64,000 nt of DNA, from NCBI RefSeq assembly GCF_022750635.1, contig NZ_JAJKBG010000007.1:1-64000 (forward strand), given 5' to 3'. Below the pieces are notes generated by a model. It did no database searches and was not told the DNA's origin. It saw only the letters and a program-made list of their open reading frames with translations. This DNA is from Brevundimonas pishanensis. GTDB lineage: Bacteria; Pseudomonadota; Alphaproteobacteria; Caulobacterales; Caulobacteraceae. Of this stretch, positions 17,248 through 27,425 are shown piece by piece. Each line of letters starts with the position of its first letter. The stretch's first letter is position 1. Both the position numbers and the translations under genes were made by a program.

Positions 17248-18492
17248 GTGTTTCAAGTTCCCCAAAAGGCAAGCCGTCGGCCCTGGTTGCTGATCGGTAT
17301 TGCTACGGCGGCACTGCTGGGCGGGGGTATCACTCTCGCCCGGTTGCACGCCGACAAGACCCCAGAGGCGACGCACGTTTCGGCGGATGCCAACCCGCTT
17401 CTGGAGCGGCCCGAACTCGCCGTCGTCAAGCAACTGCCACAGTTGAAAGAGCGGCTCGACCGTATGGCCGCGAACAAGCAGTTCACAGGCGCGGTTCTGG
17501 TGGCCGAGGGCAACAAGGTACTGTTCCGTCAGACCTATGGCATGGCCAATTACGAGCAGAAGACACCGTTTGAACTGGATACGCGATTCCGTCTGGCTTC
17601 TGTATCGAAACAGTTCACCGGCGTTGCCATTCTGAAGCTTCAGGATGAGGGCAAGCTGTCGGTCAATGATCCCGTGTGCAACTGGATCCAGCCGTGCCCA
17701 CCCCGCTGGGCCGATGTGCGTATCCACCACCTCATCAGCCACACCTCGGGCATTCCCGATCTGATGGCACAGGCCAATTGGGGAACTGTGCGGGTCACGC
17801 CGCATACGCCCGAACAGCTTCTGGCCAATGCCGCGCGCTACGGGCTCCAGTTCCAGCCGGGCGAGAAGGTTCGCTACAACAACGTCGGCTTCAACCTGGC
17901 GGCCTATATTGTCTCGCGCGCCAGCGGGATGTCCTTCGAGGATTATATCGAGCGCGAGTTCTTTGCCCCGTTGGGAATGAAGGACACCGGCTCTGATGTC
18001 CATGCCAACACGCCCAACCTGGCGATGGGCTACGGCCTGTTTCCGCAGGGCCTGACCCCGCAACCTCTGGCCAACGTCAGTGTGGTTCAGGGGGCAGGGG
18101 CCCTATATTCGACCATGGACGACCTGTTGATGTGGAACCTCGCGCTCCACAACGGTCTGATCCTCAAGCCTGAGTCCTATGCCGATCTGATCCGCGACCA
18201 CTCGCCCGCCGATACGCCGAGCGAACGCGGGCGTCCGCATCGAGCCTATGGCTATGGCATCTTTATGAACTCGCTAGGCGAGCGCGTTTCGCCTTCATTC
18301 AGCGAGCCCCAGATTTACCACACGGGCTCGTGGTCGGGTTTCCGCAATCTTGTCACCTATGAGCCGACGCGCAAGATCACGGTGGTCGTTCTCTCGAACA
18401 ACTACCACCTGCGTGATCAGGTGCTGTTGATCAGCCAGCAGGGGATGGCCGAAGCGCTGGGCAAGCCGTTTCCGACGGCGCTTTCCCGCTAA
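17248..18492 (+). CDS. Serine hydrolase, class C beta-lactamase family
   Basis: A 414-residue penicillin-binding-protein-like serine hydrolase. Its start is GTG 17248, seven bases after the era stop. A hydrophobic N-terminal segment (about 13-31) acts as signal or anchor. Active-site motifs are S118-V-S-K121 (SxxK), YNN in VRYNNVGFN (YxN) and HTG in IYHTGSWSGF, the KTG equivalent. The family includes AmpC, esterases and D-aminopeptidases; which activity applies cannot be read from sequence. It interrupts the usual era-recO linkage, and a strong terminator follows. Confidence 0.88.
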   Translation: MFQVPQKASRRPWLLIGIATAALLGGGITLARLHADKTPEATHVSADANPLLERPELAVVKQLPQLKERLDRMAANKQFTGAVLVAEGNKVLFRQTYGMANYEQKTPFELDTRFRLASVSKQFTGVAILKLQDEGKLSVNDPVCNWIQPCPPRWADVRIHHLISHTSGIPDLMAQANWGTVRVTPHTPEQLLANAARYGLQFQPGEKVRYNNVGFNLAAYIVSRASGMSFEDYIEREFFAPLGMKDTGSDVHANTPNLAMGYGLFPQGLTPQPLANVSVVQGAGALYSTMDDLLMWNLALHNGLILKPESYADLIRDHSPADTPSERGRPHRAYGYGIFMNSLGERVSPSFSEPQIYHTGSWSGFRNLVTYEPTRKITVVVLSNNYHLRDQVLLISQQGMAEALGKPFPTALSR

Positions 18493-18498
18493 AACAAC

Positions 18499-18531
18499 AA
18501 AGGCCGGATGGGCGAACCATCCGGCCTTTTT
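18499..18531 (+). terminator. Bidirectional terminator
   Basis: A perfect 13-bp stem (18499-18511 with 18517-18529) around a five-base gcgaa loop, with A's before and T's after. It separates the serine hydrolase from the convergent CoA-transferase. Confidence 0.9.
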
Positions 18532-18556
18532 ATCATCGTGAGGGTGGGGGACTTCC

Positions 18557-20098
<1,542 letters not shown>

Positions 20099-20240
20099 TC
20101 AGAGCGCTGTGTATGGCTTAAAGGTGGCAAGTGCCGGATTCCAATGCGCCTTTGGTCGTAACCGCAGAGCCATGCTCGGTGACCTTCGGCAAATAAGCAT
20201 CCAGTTTCCGTCTTGGTCATGAAGGTGTAGTGTCCAAACC

Positions 20241-20708
20241 ATGAACATTCTCGCCTTGCTCATGATCGCTGCGGCTTTGCAATCCCCGTCCGACGGACCC
20301 GATATTGCTGGCGCGGACGCTTTGCTGGATCGCTTCCATCAGGCGGCCTCGCGGGCTGATGGCGAAACCTATTTCGGCTTGTTCACGCCGACGGGCCGCT
20401 TTGTCGGCACCGACGAGAGCGAGCAATGGAACGTTGAGGAGTTTCGCGCCTATGCCGAGCCTTACTTCTCTCAAGGACGCGGCTGGACCTATATGCCACA
20501 GACGCGCGAAGTACGTTTGGCACCTGTGGCATGCCAATGCGTGGCGACGTTTGATGAAGTGCTCAGCAACGACAGCTATGGTCTGGTGCGGGGCTCAGGC
20601 ACGCTGATCCGGGGCGAGGATGGCTGGAAGATCGAGCATTATGTGCTCAGCTTCATCGTTCCCAATGACAAGGCGCGTGAAGTCGTCGCCGTTATAAAAG
20701 CCAAATAA
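20241..20708 (+). CDS. Secreted SnoaL/NTF2-like protein
   Basis: A 155-residue protein with a short hydrophobic leader (MNILALLMIAAALQ) and an NTF2-like fold resembling SnoaL/DUF4440 proteins: ALLDRFHQAASRADGETYFGLF, then the strand pattern GRFVGTDESEQWNVEEFRAY, ending in GEDGWKIEHYVLSF. Such proteins often act in stress-related hydrolysis or as binding modules, but no catalytic assignment is possible. The recO start lies two bases after its stop, so the two are likely cotranscribed. Confidence 0.7.
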   Translation: MNILALLMIAAALQSPSDGPDIAGADALLDRFHQAASRADGETYFGLFTPTGRFVGTDESEQWNVEEFRAYAEPYFSQGRGWTYMPQTREVRLAPVACQCVATFDEVLSNDSYGLVRGSGTLIRGEDGWKIEHYVLSFIVPNDKAREVVAVIKAK

Positions 20709-20709
20709 G

Positions 20710-21441
20710 TTGGAATTTCAGGACGAAGCCTTTGTGCTGTCGGCACGCGCCCACGGCGATACCGGCATGGTGGTCGAACTGCTGACCGAACAGCATGGTC
20801 GTCGCGCTGCCTATGTGGCGGGCGGCGCGTCGCGCCGGATCAAGCCGTTTTTGCAACCGGGGGCCAAGGTCTTGGCCGAGTTCCGGTCGCGCACGTCGGA
20901 CCAGTTGGGATCGGCCCGGCTGGAACCGATGGGCGAGGGGCCTGCCTCCCTGTTTGATGATCCGGTGGCCCTGACCGGACTGAGTGCCGCCGCCGCCGTC
21001 GCGGGCGGAGCCTTGCCGGAGCGCGAGCCTTTTCCGGGGGCCTTCTATGCGTTCGACGCCTTGATGTCGGCTTTCGGGATTGCCGACATCTGGCCGGCAA
21101 TTTTCGTGCGCTATGAAATGGGGCTGCTGGAGTCGCTGGGATTCGGTTTGGACCTCAGCCGTTGCGCCTCAACGGGCGACACTGATGATCTGGTCTGGGT
21201 CAGCCCGCGCACGGGCCGTGCTGTCAGTCGCAAGGCAGGCGAGCCCTATGCCAATAAATTATTGACCCTGCCGCCGTTCCTGTTGGGGGCGCAGGCGGGA
21301 CTGGACGACGGTGACGTGCGCGACGGTTTGACCCTGACGGGGCATTTCCTTGAGCAGTACGTCTTTCATCCGATGAATAAGCCGCTTCCTCCGGCGCGGT
21401 TCTGGATGATCGACAAGCTGGAAGCGGCCCAGAGGCTTTAG
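20710..21441 (+). CDS. recO: DNA repair protein RecO
   Basis: A 243-residue recombination mediator that loads RecA with RecR. The N-terminal OB-fold carries EFQDEAFVLSARAHGDTGMVVELLTEQHGR and YVAGGASRRIKPFLQPG; the rest is the helical domain ending FMIDKLEAA-like (RFWMIDKLEAAQRL). The start is TTG at 20710, one base after the preceding stop. The stop overlaps the recG stop on the other strand by four bases (TTAG), placing two recombination genes tail to tail. Confidence 0.95.
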   Translation: MEFQDEAFVLSARAHGDTGMVVELLTEQHGRRAAYVAGGASRRIKPFLQPGAKVLAEFRSRTSDQLGSARLEPMGEGPASLFDDPVALTGLSAAAAVAGGALPEREPFPGAFYAFDALMSAFGIADIWPAIFVRYEMGLLESLGFGLDLSRCASTGDTDDLVWVSPRTGRAVSRKAGEPYANKLLTLPPFLLGAQAGLDDGDVRDGLTLTGHFLEQYVFHPMNKPLPPARFWMIDKLEAAQRL

Positions 21442-23534
21442 TCCATGCTGGCGCGATCCGTGCGCCAGTCGAACAGGCTCTCCAGCACCTGAATGGCCTT
21501 GCCGCGCGGGCTTTCCAGCCTGGGATCACGGTGCAGGACCAGACGCGCATCGTCGGCGGCGGCCAACAACAGGTGGCGGTGCTTGATCGGGTCGGTAAAA
21601 CGATAGGCGGGGAAGCCGCTCTGCTTCAGGCCCAGCGGATCACCACCGCCACGCAGTCGGAAGTCCTCTTCGGCGATCAGGAAGCCGTCCTCGCTGTTGC
21701 GCAGGATTTCCAGACGCTTGGTGGCTATCTCACCGAGTTCGCCGTTCTCGCCCGCGCCGTAGAGCAGGATGCACGAAGACGCCTTGGCCCCGCGCCCGAC
21801 GCGGCCGCGAAGCTGGTGTAGTTGCGCCAGACCGAAGCGGTCTGCGTGTTCGATCACCATGATGGACGCATTGGGTACATCCACGCCGACCTCGACCACG
21901 GTCGTCGCCACCAGAACCGGCAGTTCGCCCGCGGCGAAGCGGTTCATAACCGCCTCGCGCTCGGCACCGTTCATCTGTCCGTGCGCCAAACCGACCTCGG
22001 TGCCGAGGAATTTGCGCAGGGCTTCGGCGCGGTCTTCGGCGGCGGCAAGGTCGATAGCCTCGGACTCGGCCACCAGAGGGCAGATCCAATAGGCCTGCGC
22101 GCCTGCCTCCACAGCCGCTTTCAGCCGCTGGGCCACTTCCTTGATGCGGGCCAGCGGCACGACGGCGGTCGTGACGGGCGTGCGGCCCGGTGGCTTTTCG
22201 TTCAAGCGGCTGACGTCCAGTTCGCCGTACTGCGTCAGTTCCAGCGTGCGCGGGATGGGCGTGGCCGACATGGACAGCAGGTGGACGCCCTTGCGGCCCT
22301 TGTCCTGAAGCTGCTGGCGTTGGCGGACGCCAAAGCGGTGCTGTTCGTCGATGACGGCCAGAGCGAGGTTGTCGAACTCCACCGCATCCTGAAACAGGGC
22401 GTGGGTGCCGATGGCGACCTGAACCTCGCCCGCAGCAATGGCGGCGGCCTTTTTGCGTTTGACGGCAGGCGTGTCGCGTCCGGTCAGCAGGATGGACGTG
22501 ATGCCCGCCTCGGCCAGCATGGGACCGAGCTTTTCATAGTGCTGGCGCGCGAGGATTTCGGTCGGGGCCATCAGGGCCGACTGGAAGCCGCTGGAGGCCG
22601 CATCGGCCAGAACCACGGCGGCCACAGCGGTCTTGCCCGAGCCCACATCGCCTTGCAGCAGGCGGGCCATTTGCTCGCCGGACTTCAGGTCGTGGCGGAT
22701 TTCCTCGATGGCGCGGGCCTGTGCGCCCGTCAGTTTAAAGGGCAGGGCGTCCAGCAGGCGGTGCGAGGCCTCGCCCGCGCGGATGACCGGCGCAGGCGTC
22801 GCCTGACGCGTGGCCTTGCGACGCGCCAGCGCCATCTGGTGCGCCAGCAGTTCGTCATAGGCCAGACGCTGACGGGCAGGGGCATCGGGCAGCAGGTCGG
22901 CTTCGTTCTGGGGCCCATGAACGGTTTGCAGCGCCGTTTGCCAATCCGGCCATTTGCGCTGTTTGATCCACGCCTCGTCCTGCCATTCCTCCAGCGCGGG
23001 GGCCAAGGCGACCGAGGCCATGCACAGCTTGCGAAGCTGGCGCGAGGTCAGGCCTTGCGTCGCCGGATAGGTCGGCTCGGCGACAGGAATTTCGTCGGCC
23101 TTTTCAGGCGGCAGGATGTAGTCGGGGTGCGAAATCTGCACCTCGTTGTTGAACCGCTCTACCTTGCCGGTGACGATCCTCTGCGAGCCCGCGGGGGCCA
23201 GCCCCTCGATATGGCGCGGCGATCCTGCAAACCAGATCAGATGCACAAAGCCCGTACCATCAAAGGCACGGACCTTGATCGGGGCACCGTGGCGGTGCGG
23301 CATGATCAGCTTTTCAATGGTGACATTGAAAATGCCGATCTCGCCCTCGACCGCGTCGGCAGCCGTGGCGCGGCGGCGCTGGATCACGCCGTTGGGCGGA
23401 TAGAAGGCGAGGTCGCGCACGGTCGGCCCTGCCAGTTTCTGGATCAGGGGTGCCATACGCGGGCCCACGCCCTTCAGGGTCGTGACGTCCGCAAACAGGG
23501 GGAAGAGAATCTCTGGCCGCATCACAATCACCAT
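21438..23534 (-). CDS. recG: ATP-dependent DNA helicase RecG
   Basis: A 698-residue helicase that remodels stalled forks and Holliday junctions. It has an N-terminal wedge with OB-fold (LKGVGPRMAPLIQKLAGPTVRDL), Walker A GDVGSGKTAVAA, the DEQH box in [28 protein letters not shown] and C-terminal motif VI QLHQLRGRVGRG. Length is standard. The ATG at 23534 and another at 23522 are both plausible starts. It is divergent from sdhE across an 88-base gap. Confidence 0.96.
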   Translation of the reverse strand: MVIVMRPEILFPLFADVTTLKGVGPRMAPLIQKLAGPTVRDLAFYPPNGVIQRRRATAADAVEGEIGIFNVTIEKLIMPHRHGAPIKVRAFDGTGFVHLIWFAGSPRHIEGLAPAGSQRIVTGKVERFNNEVQISHPDYILPPEKADEIPVAEPTYPATQGLTSRQLRKLCMASVALAPALEEWQDEAWIKQRKWPDWQTALQTVHGPQNEADLLPDAPARQRLAYDELLAHQMALARRKATRQATPAPVIRAGEASHRLLDALPFKLTGAQARAIEEIRHDLKSGEQMARLLQGDVGSGKTAVAAVVLADAASSGFQSALMAPTEILARQHYEKLGPMLAEAGITSILLTGRDTPAVKRKKAAAIAAGEVQVAIGTHALFQDAVEFDNLALAVIDEQHRFGVRQRQQLQDKGRKGVHLLSMSATPIPRTLELTQYGELDVSRLNEKPPGRTPVTTAVVPLARIKEVAQRLKAAVEAGAQAYWICPLVAESEAIDLAAAEDRAEALRKFLGTEVGLAHGQMNGAEREAVMNRFAAGELPVLVATTVVEVGVDVPNASIMVIEHADRFGLAQLHQLRGRVGRGAKASSCILLYGAGENGELGEIATKRLEILRNSEDGFLIAEEDFRLRGGGDPLGLKQSGFPAYRFTDPIKHRHLLLAAADDARLVLHRDPRLESPRGKAIQVLESLFDWRTDRASMD

Positions 23535-23622
23535 AGCCTGACCAAGAGAACTGGCGAAGCGGTCTCGGGAAGGCTATCTGACAGGCCAACCTTTTAGTTC
23601 GCGTCATTGGCAAGGATAAAGC

Positions 23623-23952
23623 GTGTCTGATCTGACCTTCCGCCCCGAGAGTGAAAAGCACGAGACGGACCGCAATGTGCGTCTGGGCCGGATCGCTTAC
23701 CGCGCATGGCGCCGTGGCTTCCGTGAAGCCGACATGGTGCTGGGCCCGTTTGCGGACCAGATTGCCCCGACGCTGGACGATGCCGAACTGGCGATCTTCG
23801 AGGACCTGCTCGATGTCGAGGACCAGTATCTGTACGGCTGGATCATCGAACGCGATCCAACTCCGCCCGAGCATCAAGGTCCGGTGATGGACAAGATCCG
23901 CGCCTTCATGCGCGCCCACGTTTCGGCTGAAGTGTTCAAGGGTATCGGTTAA
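23623..23952 (+). CDS. sdhE: Succinate dehydrogenase FAD assembly factor SdhE
   Basis: A 109-residue protein of the SdhE/DUF339 family, which promotes covalent FAD attachment to SdhA. It has the helical-bundle pattern with the conserved basic motif RRGFREADMVLGPF (equivalent of RGxxE) and DLLDVEDQYLYGWI. The start is GTG at 23623 behind an aagga site. The mfd start overlaps its stop (TAATG), so translation is coupled although the functions are unrelated; the sdhE-mfd pair recurs in alphaproteobacteria. Confidence 0.92.
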   Translation: MSDLTFRPESEKHETDRNVRLGRIAYRAWRRGFREADMVLGPFADQIAPTLDDAELAIFEDLLDVEDQYLYGWIIERDPTPPEHQGPVMDKIRAFMRAHVSAEVFKGIG

Positions 23953-26900
23953 TGGTGAAGGCCGGACTGGAGCGTATCGACGCCACCCTCGGTGGTGCGC
24001 CCGAGGGGCTGGATGCCCTGATCGTTGCCGAGAAAATAAAGGCGGCGGGTGGTGCGGCCCTGATGGTCGCTCGCGATTTCCAACGGTCCGGCAATTTTAT
24101 TCAAGCCTTCAACTTCTACGCAAAAGATATTGAAGTCCTTGAATATCCTTCGTGGGACTGTCTGCCTTATGACCGTCTAAGCCCGACGGCTTCGATCTCG
24201 GCCCAGCGGATGGCGACCCTGACGCGGCTGGCCACCCGCGACCCGAATGATCCGACGCCCCTGCTGGTGGTGGCGACGGTCGCGGCGGCGGCGCAGCGGG
24301 TGCCGCCGCGCCATGCGGTGACCGTTGGCGGCTTTGACGCCAAGGTGGGGCAGGACCTCGATACCGGCGCGCTGGAAGCCTATGTAACGGCGAACGGCTA
24401 CCGTCGCGCTTCTACGGTTCACGAGCGCGGCGAGTATGCGATCCGTGGCGGGGTGGTGGATGTCTTTCCCCCCGGTTTCGACGAGCCGGTCCGTCTAGAC
24501 ATGTTCGGCACCGAGTTGGAGTCGATCCGCGCCTTCGATCCCGAGACCCAACGCACCACGCGCCAGTTGAAGTCGATTTCGCTGTGGCCCGTGTCGGAAA
24601 TCCTGATCGACCGCGACACCATTTCGCGTTTCCGCACAGGCTATCTGAACCTGTTCGGCGCACCGGGCGACGAGCCGATGTATGCCGCCGTCAGCGAGGG
24701 CGCGCGGCGTCAGGGAGTCGAGCATTGGTTGCCGCTGTTCTACGACCACCTCGACACGCTTTTCGAGTACTTCCCCGACGACGCTCCCGTTTTTCTTGAT
24801 CATCTGGCAGAGGAAGCACGTGTAGAGCGCTGGAATCTAACGGAAGATGCCTATGAGGCGCGACGCGAGGCGGCCAAGTCCAAGGGCGGGCAAGCCTATC
24901 GTTCGGTGGCTCCGCAGCTTCTGTATCTTGATGCCGAGGCGTGGAATGGCGCACTGGCGGGCCGTGCGGTCCGACGCCTGAACCCGCTGTCCACCGGATC
25001 GGGCGAGGATGCCGGTGGGCGGCTGGGGCGCAGCTTCTCGGCGGAACGTGCGCAAGACAGCGTGAACCTGTTCGCGGCCGTGGCCAAACACGCCGAAACC
25101 ATGATGGGCGAGGGCAAGCGCGTTCTGTTCGCCTCGTGGTCGGAAGGCTCGGCGGAACGTCTGGCGGCCATGCTGGGCGACCACGGCCTGTCGCACGTGC
25201 TTCAGGTGCGCGACTGGGACGATGTGCTGGCGGCCCCCGAGGGCATCTATCTGCGGGCCGTGCTGCCGATTGAGCACGGGTTTGTCACCGACACGCTGGC
25301 GGTTGTTTCCGAAAGCGACATTCTGGGCGATCGTCTGGCGCGGCCCAAGCGCAAGCGCCGTGCGTCCAACTTCCTCGCCGAGGCGTCCGCGCTAACGGCG
25401 GGCGATCTGGTGGTTCACCTTGATCACGGTATCGGTCGTTATGAGGGACTGCGGACCCTGAGCATTCAAGACGCGCCGCACGACTGTCTTGAACTCTTGT
25501 ATGCGGGTGAGAGCAAACTTTATCTACCCGTTGAAAACATTGACCTTCTGACCCGCTACGGCACCGACGCCGAGGGCGTGCAGCTGGACCGTCTTGGCGG
25601 TGCCGGTTGGCAGGCGCGCAAGGCGAAGGCGAAAGAGCGTCTGAAGGCCATGGCCGAGGGGCTGATTGCTCTGGCGGCCAAACGCGCGCTCAAGGTGGGT
25701 GATGCGATCACCCCGCCTTCTGGCCTGTTCGACGAGTTCTGTGCCCGCTTCCCCTATGAGGAAACCGACGACCAGTTGAACGCCATCGGCGATGTGCTCG
25801 AGGACCTCGGCAAGGGTACGCCGATGGACCGCCTGATCTGTGGCGACGTCGGCTTTGGCAAGACCGAGGTGGCGTTGCGGGCGGCTTTCGTTGTGGCCAT
25901 GAGCGGCCAGCAGGTGGCGATTGTTTGCCCGACGACCCTTTTGGCCCGTCAGCACTTCAAGACCTTCTCCGAGCGTTTTGCGGGCTGGCCCGTCACGGTG
26001 CGCCATCTGTCGCGCATGGTCACGGCTAAACAGGCGAATGAAACGCGCGCCGGCCTGAAAGACGGCACGGTCGAGATCGTGGTTGGTACCCACGCTGTGC
26101 TGGCCGAGCAGGTCGGGTTCAAGAACCTTGGCCTCGTGATTGTGGACGAAGAGCAGCACTTCGGCGTCAAGCATAAGGAGAAGCTGAAGTCCCTGCGGGC
26201 CGATGTTCACTTGCTGACGCTGACGGCGACACCGATCCCGCGCACCCTGCAAATGGCGCTGTCGGGCATCCGCGAGATGTCCATCATCGCCACCCCGCCG
26301 GTCGACCGTCTTGCTGTGCGAACCTATGTGACGCCGTGGGATCCTGTGCTGATCCGCGAAGCCCTGCTGCGCGAGAAATATCGCGGCGGTCAGGCCTATT
26401 ACGTCGCGCCGCGCCTGAAGGACCTGCCGGACATCGAGAAATTCCTGCGTGAGCAGGTGCCCGAGATCAAATTCGTGGTTGGCCACGGCCAGATGAGCCC
26501 GACCCAGTTGGAGGAGGTGATGAGCGCCTTCTACGACGGGGAGTATGACGTGCTGGTTTCGACCACCATCGTCGAGAGCGGTATAGATATTCCGACGGCC
26601 AACACTCTGGTCGTACACCGTGCGGACATGTTCGGTCTGGCGCAGCTGCATCAAATTCGTGGTCGCATCGGCCGCTCGAAAGCCCGCGCCTTTGCGTATC
26701 TGACGACTGATCCAAAGAAGCCGTTGAGCCTGTCGTCGGAGCGCCGTCTGCAGGTGCTGCAATCGTTGGACAATCTGGGAGCCGGCTTCCAGTTGGCCAG
26801 CCACGATCTGGATCAGCGGGGCGGCGGCAATCTGCTGGGCGACGAACAGTCGGGTCACATCCGCGAAGTGGGTGTCGAGCTGTATCAGCAGATGCTGGAA

Positions 26901-27404
26901 GATGCCGTGGCCGAACTGCGAGAAGCGGGTGAACAGGTCGCCGACCGTGGCTGGTCTCCGTCTATCAACGTCGGTGCTTCTGTCCTGATTCCAGAGACTT
27001 ACATTCCGGACCTGAACTTGCGTCTGAGCCTGTATCGTCGTCTATCGGACGCCGAGCGGATGGAAGATCGTGAGGCGATGGCCGCCGAACTGATCGACCG
27101 CTTCGGTCCGTTGCCGGAAGAGGCGCAGCAACTTCTTCGTATCGTGGGGATCAAGGCCAACTGCCGTCAGGCTTGCATCGAGAAGATCGATGTCGGGCCC
27201 AAGGGGGCGGTTTTGACGCTGCGCAACAACGTCTTCCCGAACCCTATGGGCTTGGTCGGACTGATCCAGAAGAACCACCTGACGTGGAAGATCAGGCCCG
27301 ATCAGAAGATCGTTGTGAAGGGCGAATGGCCGACGGCGGAAGATCGCCTGAAGGTCGCCGAGCGCATCACTACCGATCTGGCGCGGGTAGCCAGCGCGGG
27401 CTGA
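23952..27404 (+). CDS. mfd: Transcription-repair coupling factor Mfd
   Basis: An 1150-residue translocase that removes RNA polymerase stalled at DNA lesions and recruits UvrA. The order is UvrB-like domain 1 (about 30-400), an RNA-polymerase interaction domain ([17 protein letters not shown]), then RecG-like motor domains with Walker A GDVGFGKT at about 631-638, [28 protein letters not shown] and [12 protein letters not shown], and finally domain 7 near the C-terminus. Length is standard. Its stop codon lies inside a 9-bp stem-loop shared with the convergent neighbour. Confidence 0.97.
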   Translation: MVKAGLERIDATLGGAPEGLDALIVAEKIKAAGGAALMVARDFQRSGNFIQAFNFYAKDIEVLEYPSWDCLPYDRLSPTASISAQRMATLTRLATRDPNDPTPLLVVATVAAAAQRVPPRHAVTVGGFDAKVGQDLDTGALEAYVTANGYRRASTVHERGEYAIRGGVVDVFPPGFDEPVRLDMFGTELESIRAFDPETQRTTRQLKSISLWPVSEILIDRDTISRFRTGYLNLFGAPGDEPMYAAVSEGARRQGVEHWLPLFYDHLDTLFEYFPDDAPVFLDHLAEEARVERWNLTEDAYEARREAAKSKGGQAYRSVAPQLLYLDAEAWNGALAGRAVRRLNPLSTGSGEDAGGRLGRSFSAERAQDSVNLFAAVAKHAETMMGEGKRVLFASWSEGSAERLAAMLGDHGLSHVLQVRDWDDVLAAPEGIYLRAVLPIEHGFVTDTLAVVSESDILGDRLARPKRKRRASNFLAEASALTAGDLVVHLDHGIGRYEGLRTLSIQDAPHDCLELLYAGESKLYLPVENIDLLTRYGTDAEGVQLDRLGGAGWQARKAKAKERLKAMAEGLIALAAKRALKVGDAITPPSGLFDEFCARFPYEETDDQLNAIGDVLEDLGKGTPMDRLICGDVGFGKTEVALRAAFVVAMSGQQVAIVCPTTLLARQHFKTFSERFAGWPVTVRHLSRMVTAKQANETRAGLKDGTVEIVVGTHAVLAEQVGFKNLGLVIVDEEQHFGVKHKEKLKSLRADVHLLTLTATPIPRTLQMALSGIREMSIIATPPVDRLAVRTYVTPWDPVLIREALLREKYRGGQAYYVAPRLKDLPDIEKFLREQVPEIKFVVGHGQMSPTQLEEVMSAFYDGEYDVLVSTTIVESGIDIPTANTLVVHRADMFGLAQLHQIRGRIGRSKARAFAYLTTDPKKPLSLSSERRLQVLQSLDNLGAGFQLASHDLDQRGGGNLLGDEQSGHIREVGVELYQQMLEDAVAELREAGEQVADRGWSPSINVGASVLIPETYIPDLNLRLSLYRRLSDAERMEDREAMAAELIDRFGPLPEEAQQLLRIVGIKANCRQACIEKIDVGPKGAVLTLRNNVFPNPMGLVGLIQKNHLTWKIRPDQKIVVKGEWPTAEDRLKVAERITTDLARVASAG

Positions 27405-27418
27405 TCGATAGCCCGCGC
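27394..27418 (+). terminator. Stem-loop spanning the mfd stop codon
   Basis: A perfect 9-bp stem (gcgcgggct at 27394-27402, agcccgcgc at 27410-27418) with the loop gatcgat. No T-run follows on either strand, so intrinsic termination would be weak; it may protect 3' ends of both convergent mRNAs. Confidence 0.45.
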
Positions 27419-27425
27419 CACTCCA

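Noticed and set aside
21822-23597. 591-codon plus-strand frame opposite recG
   Set aside because: A shadow of RecG with no recognisable domain and no credible ribosome-binding site.
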